Both the position numbers and the translations under genes were made by a program. Under the pieces are notes generated by a model, which did not search any database, had not been told where the DNA came from, and saw nothing but the letters and a program-made list of their open reading frames with translations. Shown here in pieces: positions 1 to 5,883 of a DNA stretch of 7,081 nt (within the stretch, counting starts at the first letter, position 1; each line of letters begins with the position of its first letter). The DNA lies in NCBI GenBank assembly GCA_014874425.1, contig JACWAG010000020.1, forward strand, positions 1 to 7,081. The letters run 5' to 3'. Origin of the DNA: Syntrophaceae bacterium (lineage in GTDB: Bacteria > Desulfobacterota > Desulfomonilia > Desulfomonilales > Desulfomonilaceae).

Positions 1-170
1 ATTTGTGTCAAATCTTTGAGTAAACAGGAGTTTCCAGTGTTTTCTAGGAAAAGCCTGAAATCATCAAGATCAGACATGTAGGCCCGTAATGTCTCATTTG
101 ACCGTGCCTTTTCGGTCTGGATGAATCTTCGAAATTTTGAGCAAGCTTCCTGAAAATCCAATTTTATCAA
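1..170 (-). CDS. Xer-type tyrosine recombinase, N-terminal part (cut by window edge)
   Basis: About 56 residues of the N-terminal core-binding (SAM-like) domain of a tyrosine recombinase are visible, and the gene continues past the left edge. The diagnostic stretch is SNETLRAYMSDLDDFRLFLE. It matches the XerC/XerD pattern S-x-x-T-x-x-A-Y-x-x-D-L-x-x-F, preceded by the usual helix (FRRFIQTEKAR). Such proteins resolve chromosome dimers at dif, or act as integrases. The frame has no ATG or GTG between an upstream in-frame stop inside the LOG gene and this domain. The likely start is TTG at 170-168, giving MIKLDFQEA, with TTG at 161-159 as an alternative; the weak purine-rich stretch GAAGAG lies very close upstream. 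It begins 35 bases after the LOG stop on the same strand, so the two are probably cotranscribed. The catalytic domain with its R-H-R-Y residues lies outside the window, so XerC, XerD and an unrelated integrase cannot be separated. Confidence 0.75.
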   Translation of the reverse strand, partial: MIKLDFQEACSKFRRFIQTEKARSNETLRAYMSDLDDFRLFLENTGNSCLLKDLTQ

Positions 171-205
171 GCTCTCTTCAAAAACTGTTAATGTCCAGAA
201 CGAAT

Positions 206-865
206 CTAGACGATTACTATTCGCTTTATTGCCGCGACAGCGGCCGCCGGATCATCTGTTACCTGAAACAGGTCCAAGTCGTCTGGACATATCATGCGAT
301 TCTTTCCAAGCATGGTCTTCTTGATCCATGACACGAGATCTTTCCAATAATCCTTGCCAAGCATTATTACCGGGAAGGGTTTTATCCGGTGGGTCTGGAT
401 TAAAGTCATGGCTTCAAATAGTTCATCCATGGTTCCAAAGCCACCGGGCAGGATGACGTATGCCATCGCGTATTTAACGAACATAACCTTTCGCACGAAA
501 AAATATCTGAAGTTTAGTTTGACGTTGGTGTATGGATTCGATGCCTGTTCCCGGGGAAGTTGAATGGATAATCCCACGGATTTGCCTCCCGCTTCCATTG
601 CCCCCCTGTTTGCAGCCTCCATAGCGCCGGGACCGCCACCTGTTATCACGGCGAAACCATTTTCAGCCAGCAAACGTCCGACTTGTCGGCCTAGATCATA
701 CACCGGATTGTTTTCTCTAATGGAAGCGGAACCGAATACCGACACAGCCGGATAAATTTCGGACATCGTTTCAAAACCATCGACGAATTCCGAGATAATC
801 CGGAATATACGCCAACTTTCCCGGATGCTGAAATCGTCAATGACGTATTGCTTGTTATCATTCAT
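206..865 (-). CDS. LOG-family (TIGR00730-type) nucleotide phosphoribohydrolase-like protein
   Basis: The protein has 219 residues and a Rossmann-type fold. It shows the two family signatures: GGGPGAMEAANRGA at residues 76-89 and PGGFGTMDE at 140-148, which holds the acidic residues used in catalysis and nucleotide binding. Arg125 (VRKVMF) occupies the conserved arginine position. Studied members cleave nucleoside 5'-monophosphates to free base and ribose 5-phosphate; in plants and some bacteria this activates cytokinins. Older databases label them 'lysine decarboxylase', which is misleading. The length suits a single-domain LOG rather than the longer PpnN. The ATG at 865-863 has an AGAAGG ribosome-binding site about 9-10 bases upstream and a clear promoter above that. 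It probably heads a transcript continuing into the Xer-type gene. The substrate here is unknown, and a housekeeping purine or pyrimidine nucleotide role is an inference. Confidence 0.9.
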   Translation of the reverse strand: MNDNKQYVIDDFSIRESWRIFRIISEFVDGFETMSEIYPAVSVFGSASIRENNPVYDLGRQVGRLLAENGFAVITGGGPGAMEAANRGAMEAGGKSVGLSIQLPREQASNPYTNVKLNFRYFFVRKVMFVKYAMAYVILPGGFGTMDELFEAMTLIQTHRIKPFPVIMLGKDYWKDLVSWIKKTMLGKNRMICPDDLDLFQVTDDPAAAVAAIKRIVIV

Positions 866-892
866 GATATATATCCTTCTTTATATTAAACT

Positions 893-920
893 ATTATACC
901 AATAATCTATGATTTATCAA
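893..920 (-). promoter_or_regulatory. sigma70-type promoter of the LOG gene
   Basis: On the minus strand TTGATA (920-915) and TATAAT (898-893) are separated by 16 bases, close to the bacterial consensus. The region is AT-rich. A start of transcription near 886 would leave a short leader of about 20 bases containing the AGAAGG ribosome-binding site. Identified by sequence match only. Confidence 0.7.
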
Positions 921-1097
921 AACAATTATTTATAACTAATTTTATTTAAATCAAATGACATGTTGGAATTGTTATCACTTTATCTATATAAACATTATCG
1001 AGTAATGGGTTGTGCAATAATTTATGCAAAATTAGGAATTGACGAGTTTGAAAGAAGTGGATTTGGGAGCCGTTATCAACATCATCAAAATTTCTAT

Positions 1098-1126
1098 TTG
1101 CTTGTCTCAATGATATTCGCTATATT
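1098..1126 (+). promoter_or_regulatory. probable promoter of tRNA-Leu
   Basis: TTGCTT (1098-1103) and TATATT (1121-1126) are separated by 17 bases. A start near 1133 would give a 5' leader of about 30 bases before the tRNA, for removal by RNase P. The bases between the LOG promoter and this site (921-1097) are AT-rich, and I see no gene there; open frames through it look like non-coding sequence. Confidence 0.5.
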
Positions 1127-1164
1127 GTGTGTCCGCAAGGTAAAGGTCATCAATGCCCTTCCTG

Positions 1165-1251
1165 GCTCGGATGGCGGAATTGGTAGACGCAGTGGACTCA
1201 AAATCCACCGCCCGCAAGGGTGTGCGAGTTCGACTCTCGCTCCGAGCACCA
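1165..1251 (+). tRNA. tRNA-Leu (anticodon CAA)
   Basis: A full class II cloverleaf is present. The acceptor stem GCTCGGA (1165-1171) pairs with TCCGAGC (1241-1247), followed by A and an encoded CCA (1249-1251). The anticodon stem GTGGA/TCCAC (1192-1196 with 1204-1208) closes the loop CTCAAAA, putting anticodon CAA at 1199-1201, which reads TTG. The long variable arm (CCC-GCAA-GGG) is typical of leucine tRNAs. The T arm is GCGAG-TTCGACT-CTCGC (1224-1240). The gene converges on the recD2 side, with an integrase remnant starting 18 bases after its 3' end, so this tRNA probably served as an integration site. Confidence 0.97.
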
Positions 1252-1268
1252 TAGAATCATTAGAGATG

Positions 1269-1280
1269 TTAGGCGCCTAA
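1269..1280. repeat. 12-base perfect palindrome TTAGGCGCCTAA
   Basis: The palindrome lies 17 bases after the tRNA 3' end, and its first three bases form the stop codon of the integrase remnant on the minus strand. As RNA it could form only a 4-5 bp stem, and the T-rich stretch after it (CTTTGTTT) is loose, so it would be a weak terminator for the tRNA. It could equally be a protein-binding site or chance. Confidence 0.35.
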
Positions 1281-1331
1281 TCCAGCTTTGTTTGCCCTTA
1301 AGATCACCAGTGTGGGACTTTTGCGGGAGTT

Positions 1332-1358
1332 ATCGCCGCAAACCTTGTTGGCGGCGAT
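1332..1358. repeat. strong hairpin inside the integrase remnant
   Basis: ATCGCCGC (1332-1339) pairs with GCGGCGAT (1351-1358). After one A-G mismatch three more pairs (AAC with GTT) close a 3-base loop, for 11 pairs in all. No T-run follows on either strand, so it is not a classic intrinsic terminator, although it sits between the convergent tRNA and recD2 transcripts. Because it lies in former coding sequence (residues IIAANKVCGDN), it may be incidental. Confidence 0.4.
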
Positions 1359-1412
1359 TATTAGATGCTCGAGTTCAGCCTGTGAATAATGGGTCGTAAT
1401 CCTGGCGGTCTT

Positions 1413-1505
1413 GGAGGGCCTTTTGAGGTTGAAGGCAATACAAGCGAGATGCCATTGACTTTTCACGAGCGTTCAGTCCGCGTAAATGGAATTGGCGAAA
1501 CCCTA
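1413..1505 (-). pseudogene. C-terminal remnant of an IS1182-like transposase, frameshifted
   Basis: Two neighbouring minus-strand frames together read as the end of a DDE transposase: GFRQFHLRGLNAREK in one (1505-1461) and SQWHLACIAFNLKR (from about 1460 down to 1419) in the next. The pattern G-F-R-x-F-x-L-R-G-L ... W-x-L-x-C-x-A-x-N-L-K is what I expect at the C-terminus of IS1182-type transposases. The switch of frame falls at the AAAA run of GTGAAAAG; one extra A would restore a continuous frame. The catalytic DDE domain is absent, since upstream is the recD2 coding end. The remnant overlaps the last bases of recD2 and joins the integrase remnant at about 1412. No terminal inverted repeats are recognised. 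Confidence 0.55.
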
Positions 1506-3686
1506 TGCCCGACTTGCAAGCCTCTCTCTCAAGAAGGTGTAACGATTCTGCTGCTTGTCATTCTTTACGGCAATTGCCATAGCTTTCTTGCTCCCGACCA
1601 CGATAACCAGCTTCTTGCCTCTCGTGACGGCCGTGTACAAAAGATTTCGTTGCAACAAAACATAATGCTGGGTCAGTAGAGGTATCACGACGCACGGATA
1701 CTCCGAGCCCTGAGACTTATGAACTGAAACAGCATAAGCCAGGACGATCTCATCCAGGTCTGGGTAATCATAGGTTACTGCTCTCCCATCGAAAAGTATT
1801 GTGACTTCGTGGTTCTCCAGGTCAATCTTTGATATCCGACCGATGTCACCGTTGAATACATCCTTGTCGTAGTTATTCCTGATCTGCATGACCTTGTCAT
1901 TGATCCTGAAACTCCGACCACCTCGCATTATGCCATCTTCTCTTGGGTTTAGGGCCTTCTGGAACTCTGTATTGAGGTTGGAAGTACCGACTGTCCCCCG
2001 ATTCATTGGGGTAAGAATTTGAACGTCGTCCAGTGGATCAAATCCAAAGGCGTTTTGAATCCTGATACAAACAAGCCTTAGGATCGTTTCGAGCGCTTCT
2101 TCCGGTCCGGTTTTTTCTATGAAGAAAAAGTCGTGATTAGTACCCTCAGAATTATCCAGACTTGGAATGATTCCACTATTTATGAGATGTGCGTTGACAA
2201 TGATATCGCTTTCTTGGGCCTGACGAAAAATCTCGGTAAGTCGCACAGCCGGGACCGCATTAGATTCTATAATGTCCTGCAATACGTTCCCAGGACCGAC
2301 CGATGGCAGTTGGTTGACATCTCCTATTAAAATTAATGTTGAATGCAAAGGCATTGCCTTCAGAAGGTGATACATCAGCACGGTGTCAATCATTGAGGTT
2401 TCGTCAACTATCAGGAGATCACACATCAATGGATGTTTTTCATCCCTTTGGAACCCTCTTTTGTGAGGGCTGAATTCAAGCATTCGATGGATGGTCCTTG
2501 CTTCATGGCCGGTTGCCTCACTCATCTTCTTGGCCGCCCTTCCAGTTGGCGCAGCCAGAAGAATCTCAATTCTAAGTCGTTCAAAAATAGCTAGGATAGC
2601 CTTGATTATGGTGGTCTTTCCTGTTCCTGGGCCGCCTGTAATGATCATGATCTTGCTGTCAAGAGCTACCTTTACCGCTTCAACCTGGTTTAAGGCAAGG
2701 GACATAGAAATCTCTCGCTGAACCCATTGAATGGCCTTATCCGTATCTACCTTCCTTCTCGAATATGGTGATCTGAGAAGAGTTTTCACCATGGAAGCGA
2801 CGCCTGTTTCGCATGCGTAAAATGTAGAAAGGTAAACGGCCGATGTTTCCGCATTTGATCGCACATCTCTCTCCGATAGATTGTCGATCACTATCCTTTT
2901 GTCCGAAAACAGGACGTCGAGCGCCTCTTCAATTGCCTCCTGAGCAACCTCTAGAACATTAATGCACTTTTCTATAAGAGCCCCGTATGGATAATAGACA
3001 TGCCCCTCATCAGCCATCTGGCTCAGGACGTAAATGACCCCGGCCTGAACCCGAACCGGCGAATTCTTTTGGAATCCAAGATTTTCTGCAATTTTGTCTG
3101 CAGTAATGAACCCGATTCCGAAGATGTCCATTGCGAGGCGGTATGGGTTCTCCTTGACCACTTCGATAGACTGGTTTCCATATTGTTTGTAGATTTTTGC
3201 GGCGTATCCAGCGCTGACTCCGTGCCCCTGCAAGAAAACCATGACCTCACGGATGTGCTTCTGGTCCTCCCAGGCTTTGCGAATCATACCCAAACGTTTC
3301 TCGCCAATGCCTTCCACCTCACAGAGACGATCCGTTGTTTCGTCGATGACGACGAGCGTCTCCTCACCGAACAGCTTTACTATCCTTTTGGCCATGACCG
3401 GCCCAATTCCCTTGACGAGGCCCGAACCCAGATATCTTTCTATTCCAGTGACAGTCGCCGGAACCAGCGTCTTATACTGAACGACCTTGAACTGCTCGCC
3501 GAATTGAGGATGAGTAACCCATTCGCCGGTCGCATTTATGACCTGGCCTGGTAGTGGGGCCATGAGATTGCCCACCAACGTAACAAGCTCACGATATCCT
3601 GGAACCTTGAGACGGACGATAGTAAACCCGTTTTCTTCATTGTGGAAAGTGACCCGCTCTATTTGGCCTTGAATATTTGAAACCAT
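1503..3686 (-). CDS. recD2: RecD2-type ATP-dependent DNA helicase
   Basis: A 727-residue superfamily 1B helicase of the RecD2 (RecD-like, YrrC) type, expected to unwind DNA 5' to 3' in repair without RecBC. Helix-hairpin-helix elements occur near 86-107, 121-135 and 187-200, typical of the RecD2 N-terminal region. The motor motifs follow in order: Walker A GGPGTGKTT (351-359), motif Ia APTGRAA (379-385), Walker B LLIVDETSM (424-432), motif III GDVNQLPSVGPG (455-466), motif IV LTEIFRQ (483-489), motif V VHKSQGSEYP (655-664) and motif VI YTAVTRGKK (684-692). All key residues are present and the length is normal for the family, so it should be active. The ATG at 3686-3684 follows GAGG by 10 bases. 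No other recombination gene is adjacent. The gene ends against the transposase remnant, but its C-terminus looks intact. Confidence 0.96.
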   Translation of the reverse strand: MVSNIQGQIERVTFHNEENGFTIVRLKVPGYRELVTLVGNLMAPLPGQVINATGEWVTHPQFGEQFKVVQYKTLVPATVTGIERYLGSGLVKGIGPVMAKRIVKLFGEETLVVIDETTDRLCEVEGIGEKRLGMIRKAWEDQKHIREVMVFLQGHGVSAGYAAKIYKQYGNQSIEVVKENPYRLAMDIFGIGFITADKIAENLGFQKNSPVRVQAGVIYVLSQMADEGHVYYPYGALIEKCINVLEVAQEAIEEALDVLFSDKRIVIDNLSERDVRSNAETSAVYLSTFYACETGVASMVKTLLRSPYSRRKVDTDKAIQWVQREISMSLALNQVEAVKVALDSKIMIITGGPGTGKTTIIKAILAIFERLRIEILLAAPTGRAAKKMSEATGHEARTIHRMLEFSPHKRGFQRDEKHPLMCDLLIVDETSMIDTVLMYHLLKAMPLHSTLILIGDVNQLPSVGPGNVLQDIIESNAVPAVRLTEIFRQAQESDIIVNAHLINSGIIPSLDNSEGTNHDFFFIEKTGPEEALETILRLVCIRIQNAFGFDPLDDVQILTPMNRGTVGTSNLNTEFQKALNPREDGIMRGGRSFRINDKVMQIRNNYDKDVFNGDIGRISKIDLENHEVTILFDGRAVTYDYPDLDEIVLAYAVSVHKSQGSEYPCVVIPLLTQHYVLLQRNLLYTAVTRGKKLVIVVGSKKAMAIAVKNDKQQNRYTFLRERLASRA

Positions 3687-3876
3687 TAAATGGGGTCCTC
3701 AAGATAGAATTTGGAAGTGCGAAAAAAACATTTGAATACGGTGGTTGAAGCAGGTTCAAGGCGCATTAAATTGCGAAACAGCGATTCATTTCCACTGCGA
3801 CGCAGAAACCGAACCAAGTAATTCCACGGGGTGAAGATAGATGAATTGCAATAGACTAGAACTTCATAGGAGATTA

Positions 3877-3892
3877 GTTGAGAGAACTCAAC
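3877..3892 (-). terminator. small hairpin at the crotonase stop codon (weak)
   Basis: GTTGAG-TTCT-CTCAAC on the minus strand is a perfect 6 bp stem with a 4-base loop that begins within the last codons and includes the TGA of the crotonase gene. No T-run follows (TAATCTCC), so factor-independent termination is doubtful. It may instead stabilise the mRNA end or be chance. The rest of the gap to recD2 (3687-3876) holds no gene I can support. Confidence 0.25.
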
Positions 3893-4667
3893 GTCCTTTC
3901 CATGACGGCTCACGTTTTTCGAGGAATGCCTTTACACCATTTTGAGCATCCTCAGTGGAGCAAAGCCGTGCGAATGCTTCGTTCATGTATTCAAAAGCCT
4001 GACGATAATCCAATTCGGATACGGAGTAAAAAGCCCGTTTACTGAGCTGTATGGCAACCGGACTTTTGCTTGCAAGTTTCTGGGCAAGTTTCCGGCACTC
4101 ATTTTCGAGTTCCGTTCTAGGGACAACCTTGTTGATCAGACCAATTTTGAGTGCTTCTTCTGCCCCAATCAGATCCCCGCTAAGCAACATGTCCAAGGCG
4201 CGTCTGTGTCCAATCAGTCGAGCGACGGGGATTACTGGCCCCAAGCATGAAAGTCCCACCTTGATCGCAGTTAGTCCAAAACGGGCGTCCTCAGAAGCTA
4301 TAGCCAGATCTGAGGCTGCAACCAATCCGGAGCCATTTGCTACAGCCGGTCCATGGACCTGAGCTATCACGGGCTTTTTGAGTTCTGTGACCGTGATAAG
4401 CGGCTTTTCCATGTTGTGGACCCATTCACGGTGTTCCATGGTAGTCTTACCGAACATCTCATTGACATCGATACCTGCGCTGAATCCGCGACCAGCCCCC
4501 TTAATCAAGATTACCCGGAGGTCTGGATCATTGTCCAATTCCAGTAAAGCCTGGTCTAACTCAAATGCCATGACGCTGCTGAACGTGTTCAGATGTTCAG
4601 GCCGATTTAAAGTGATCGTTCCAACATGGTCATCTGACTTCTCAACCAAAACCGTATCATATGCCAT
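3888..4667 (-). CDS. Enoyl-CoA hydratase/isomerase (crotonase) family protein, ECHDC3-like
   Basis: At 259 residues it has the normal length of a single-domain crotonase. The first oxyanion-hole segment is clear (GRGFSAGIDVNEMF, 59-72), and the second corresponds to VHGPAVANGSGL (104-115). By alignment from memory to rat mitochondrial enoyl-CoA hydratase, the two catalytic glutamates (E144 and E164) are replaced by Gly114 and Ala134, so ordinary hydration of enoyl-CoA is not expected. The segment around IKVGLSC (135-141) and the end QNGVKAFLEKREPSW (242-256) resemble human ECHDC3, another member without the usual pair. It probably still binds an acyl-CoA, but the reaction is unknown. The ATG at 4667-4665 follows a strong AGGAGG by 8 bases. 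No fatty-acid or aromatic degradation genes are adjacent; recD2 lies 201 bases downstream on the same strand. Confidence 0.9.
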   Translation of the reverse strand: MAYDTVLVEKSDDHVGTITLNRPEHLNTFSSVMAFELDQALLELDNDPDLRVILIKGAGRGFSAGIDVNEMFGKTTMEHREWVHNMEKPLITVTELKKPVIAQVHGPAVANGSGLVAASDLAIASEDARFGLTAIKVGLSCLGPVIPVARLIGHRRALDMLLSGDLIGAEEALKIGLINKVVPRTELENECRKLAQKLASKSPVAIQLSKRAFYSVSELDYRQAFEYMNEAFARLCSTEDAQNGVKAFLEKREPSWKGR

Positions 4668-4681
4668 TTCTTTATCCTCCT

Positions 4682-5040
4682 GAATTCAGCATGTTAGATC
4701 TTTTCCTTGAAACGCGACTTCATTTGCGCCAGTACTGTTCCAGACATTTGAAGGAACGGTTGTTGGCTTCCGATTATTGAAGGTTGGAACAGACAAGATT
4801 TCACTGACGACATTGAGTTAACTAAACAATTCTTAGCTGTCAGGCGATAACTTGTCTAGATTTTTTTCGTCGGCATAAAAATTTATCAATATCGCCGTTC
4901 ATTTTCACAATCCATCTCAGATCCGCCAAGTTAACGCATTTCTAATTCCCATCTAATGACCGTTTAACATTCCAGTTGCCCAATGTAGCTTAAAGATACT
5001 GGGACATTCTTGGACTCTGGAACTTAAACATGGTGTTCAC
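4682..5040. other. intergenic region between divergent crotonase and phnC genes
   Basis: No gene is supported here. It must hold the promoters of the two divergent transcripts. On the plus strand TTGTCT (4852-4857) and CATAAA (4874-4879), 16 bases apart, form a weak candidate promoter for phnC. It is bracketed by the inverted repeat GGCGATA (4843-4849) and TATCGCC (4890-4896). A second inverted repeat, CTGTTCCA (4735-4742) and TGGAACAG (4785-4792), lies nearer the crotonase. Either could be an operator, but both are short enough to be chance. No full Pho box is seen. The segment before phnC has no strong ribosome-binding site. Confidence 0.3.
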
Positions 5041-5799
5041 ATGATTGAATTGAAAAACGTTGAGTTCTGTTATTCGAGTGGAGTGATCGGGCTTCGACCG
5101 ACAACTCTCGAATTGTACAGGTGTGATTTCACAGTGCTTATTGGGCCATCTGGCTCTGGTAAGACCACATTGCTTAGGTGTCTCAACTTTCTTAACCGTC
5201 CTACGAGCGGTGAAATAGAAGTCGAGGGAACGGGAAAGTTCGACGGGAACCGACGAAGGCTGCGCCAATTCAGATGTTGGACGGCCATGATATTCCAACA
5301 ACATCAGTTGTTACCCCGACAAAGCGCCCTGAAAAACGTAATGGTTGGATGCCTTGGGAATTATGGCTCATTTAGAAGTCTGTTCCCACTACCAAAGCAT
5401 GAACAACTCTTTGCGTTAGAATGTCTCGATCGGGTAGGGCTCCTGGACAAGGCTCTGGAAAGGGTGGATCAGCTTAGTGGTGGAGAGCAACAGCGGGTTG
5501 GGATCGCCCGAGCGCTCGCCCAGAGGCCGCAACTGATTCTTGCTGACGAACCTGTGGCTAGTCTTGATCCTGGTACGGCTGAAAATGTGCTCTCCCTACT
5601 TTACAAAATATCGATGGAGGACCACATTCCTGCCATCGTGAGCCTCCATCACATAGAGTTGGCCAAGAAGTACGCTCACCGAATCATAGGATTATCAAAT
5701 GGGGCCGTCATATTCGATGGAAGCCCCAAGAGTTTATCATCGGACATGCTCAAAAGAATTTACCACCATGAAAGATTAAAGGCTGCACTGGCTGCCTAA
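5041..5799 (+). CDS. phnC: Phosphonate/phosphite ABC transporter ATP-binding protein
   Basis: This 252-residue ATPase would power import by the PhnCDE-type complex on the cytoplasmic face of the membrane. Walker A is GPSGSGKTT (35-43), the Q-loop IFQQ (84-87), the ABC signature LSGGEQQR (145-152), Walker B LILADEP (165-171), the D-loop ASLDP (173-177), and the H-loop histidine is 203 in SLHHIEL. The insert GCLGNYGSFRSLFPLPK (103-119) and the segment ADEPVASLDP are characteristic of PhnC rather than other importers. All catalytic residues are intact. The ATG at 5041 gives the usual MIELKNVEF start, although the upstream ribosome-binding sequence is weak. A four-codon frame (ATG at 5030) ends in a TGA overlapping this ATG, so translation might be coupled to it. 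phnD follows after 84 bases. Confidence 0.92.
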   Translation: MIELKNVEFCYSSGVIGLRPTTLELYRCDFTVLIGPSGSGKTTLLRCLNFLNRPTSGEIEVEGTGKFDGNRRRLRQFRCWTAMIFQQHQLLPRQSALKNVMVGCLGNYGSFRSLFPLPKHEQLFALECLDRVGLLDKALERVDQLSGGEQQRVGIARALAQRPQLILADEPVASLDPGTAENVLSLLYKISMEDHIPAIVSLHHIELAKKYAHRIIGLSNGAVIFDGSPKSLSSDMLKRIYHHERLKAALAA

Positions 5800-5872
5800 A
5801 TCCAATGTCTCAAGGTTATATTCCGGCGAAACCCCTTGCTTTGTCCTGGCTATATATGTTGTTCGAAATAAT

Positions 5873-5878
5873 AGGAGG
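5873..5878 (+). promoter_or_regulatory. phnD ribosome-binding site
   Basis: AGGAGG stands 5 bases before the ATG at 5884 and 8 bases before the next ATG at 5887. The spacing favours 5887 as the main start, giving MKRLL instead of MMKRLL; the two differ by one residue. It is the strongest ribosome-binding site of this transporter operon, as expected for the abundant binding protein. Confidence 0.7.
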
Positions 5879-5883
5879 AGTTC

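Larger units (their letters stand above)
1269..1412 (-). pseudogene. C-terminal remnant of a tyrosine integrase
   Basis: About 47 residues ending in TAA at 1271-1269 read like the end of a phage or island integrase. The segment KTARITTHYSQAELEHL contains the expected catalytic tyrosine (codon 1388-1386) in the usual T-x-x-Y-[ST] setting. It is followed by a helix and the tail ANKVCGDNSRKSPTLVIL, a style I associate with this integrase class. Everything N-terminal is missing: the core-binding domain and the R-H-R part of the active site are gone, and the frame runs directly into transposase-like sequence. It cannot encode an active recombinase. Its place 18 bases from the 3' end of tRNA-Leu fits a remnant of a tRNA-targeting element. 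The family assignment comes from motif recognition without a search. Confidence 0.6.

Noticed and set aside
960..1280. 106-codon plus-strand open frame
   Set aside because: It runs through the whole tRNA-Leu gene, its N-terminal half is AT-rich with no motif, and no ribosome-binding site stands before it.
1695..1705. Second copy of the tRNA 3' sequence CTCCGAGC within recD2 as a possible attachment site
   Set aside because: Only 8 bases match and it is inside an intact conserved gene, so chance is the better explanation.
3000..3554. 184-codon plus-strand open frame inside recD2
   Set aside because: It is antisense to well-conserved RecD2 helix-hairpin-helix coding sequence and shows no domain of its own.
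4837..4857. CTGTCA followed by CTTGTCT, resembling a Pho box upstream of phnC
   Set aside because: The second half-site is not at the required 11-base spacing; the bases there (TAACTTG) do not match CTGTCAT.
4990..5304. 104-codon minus-strand open frame overlapping the phnC start
   Set aside because: It is antisense to the Walker A region of phnC, has no recognisable motif and no ribosome-binding support.
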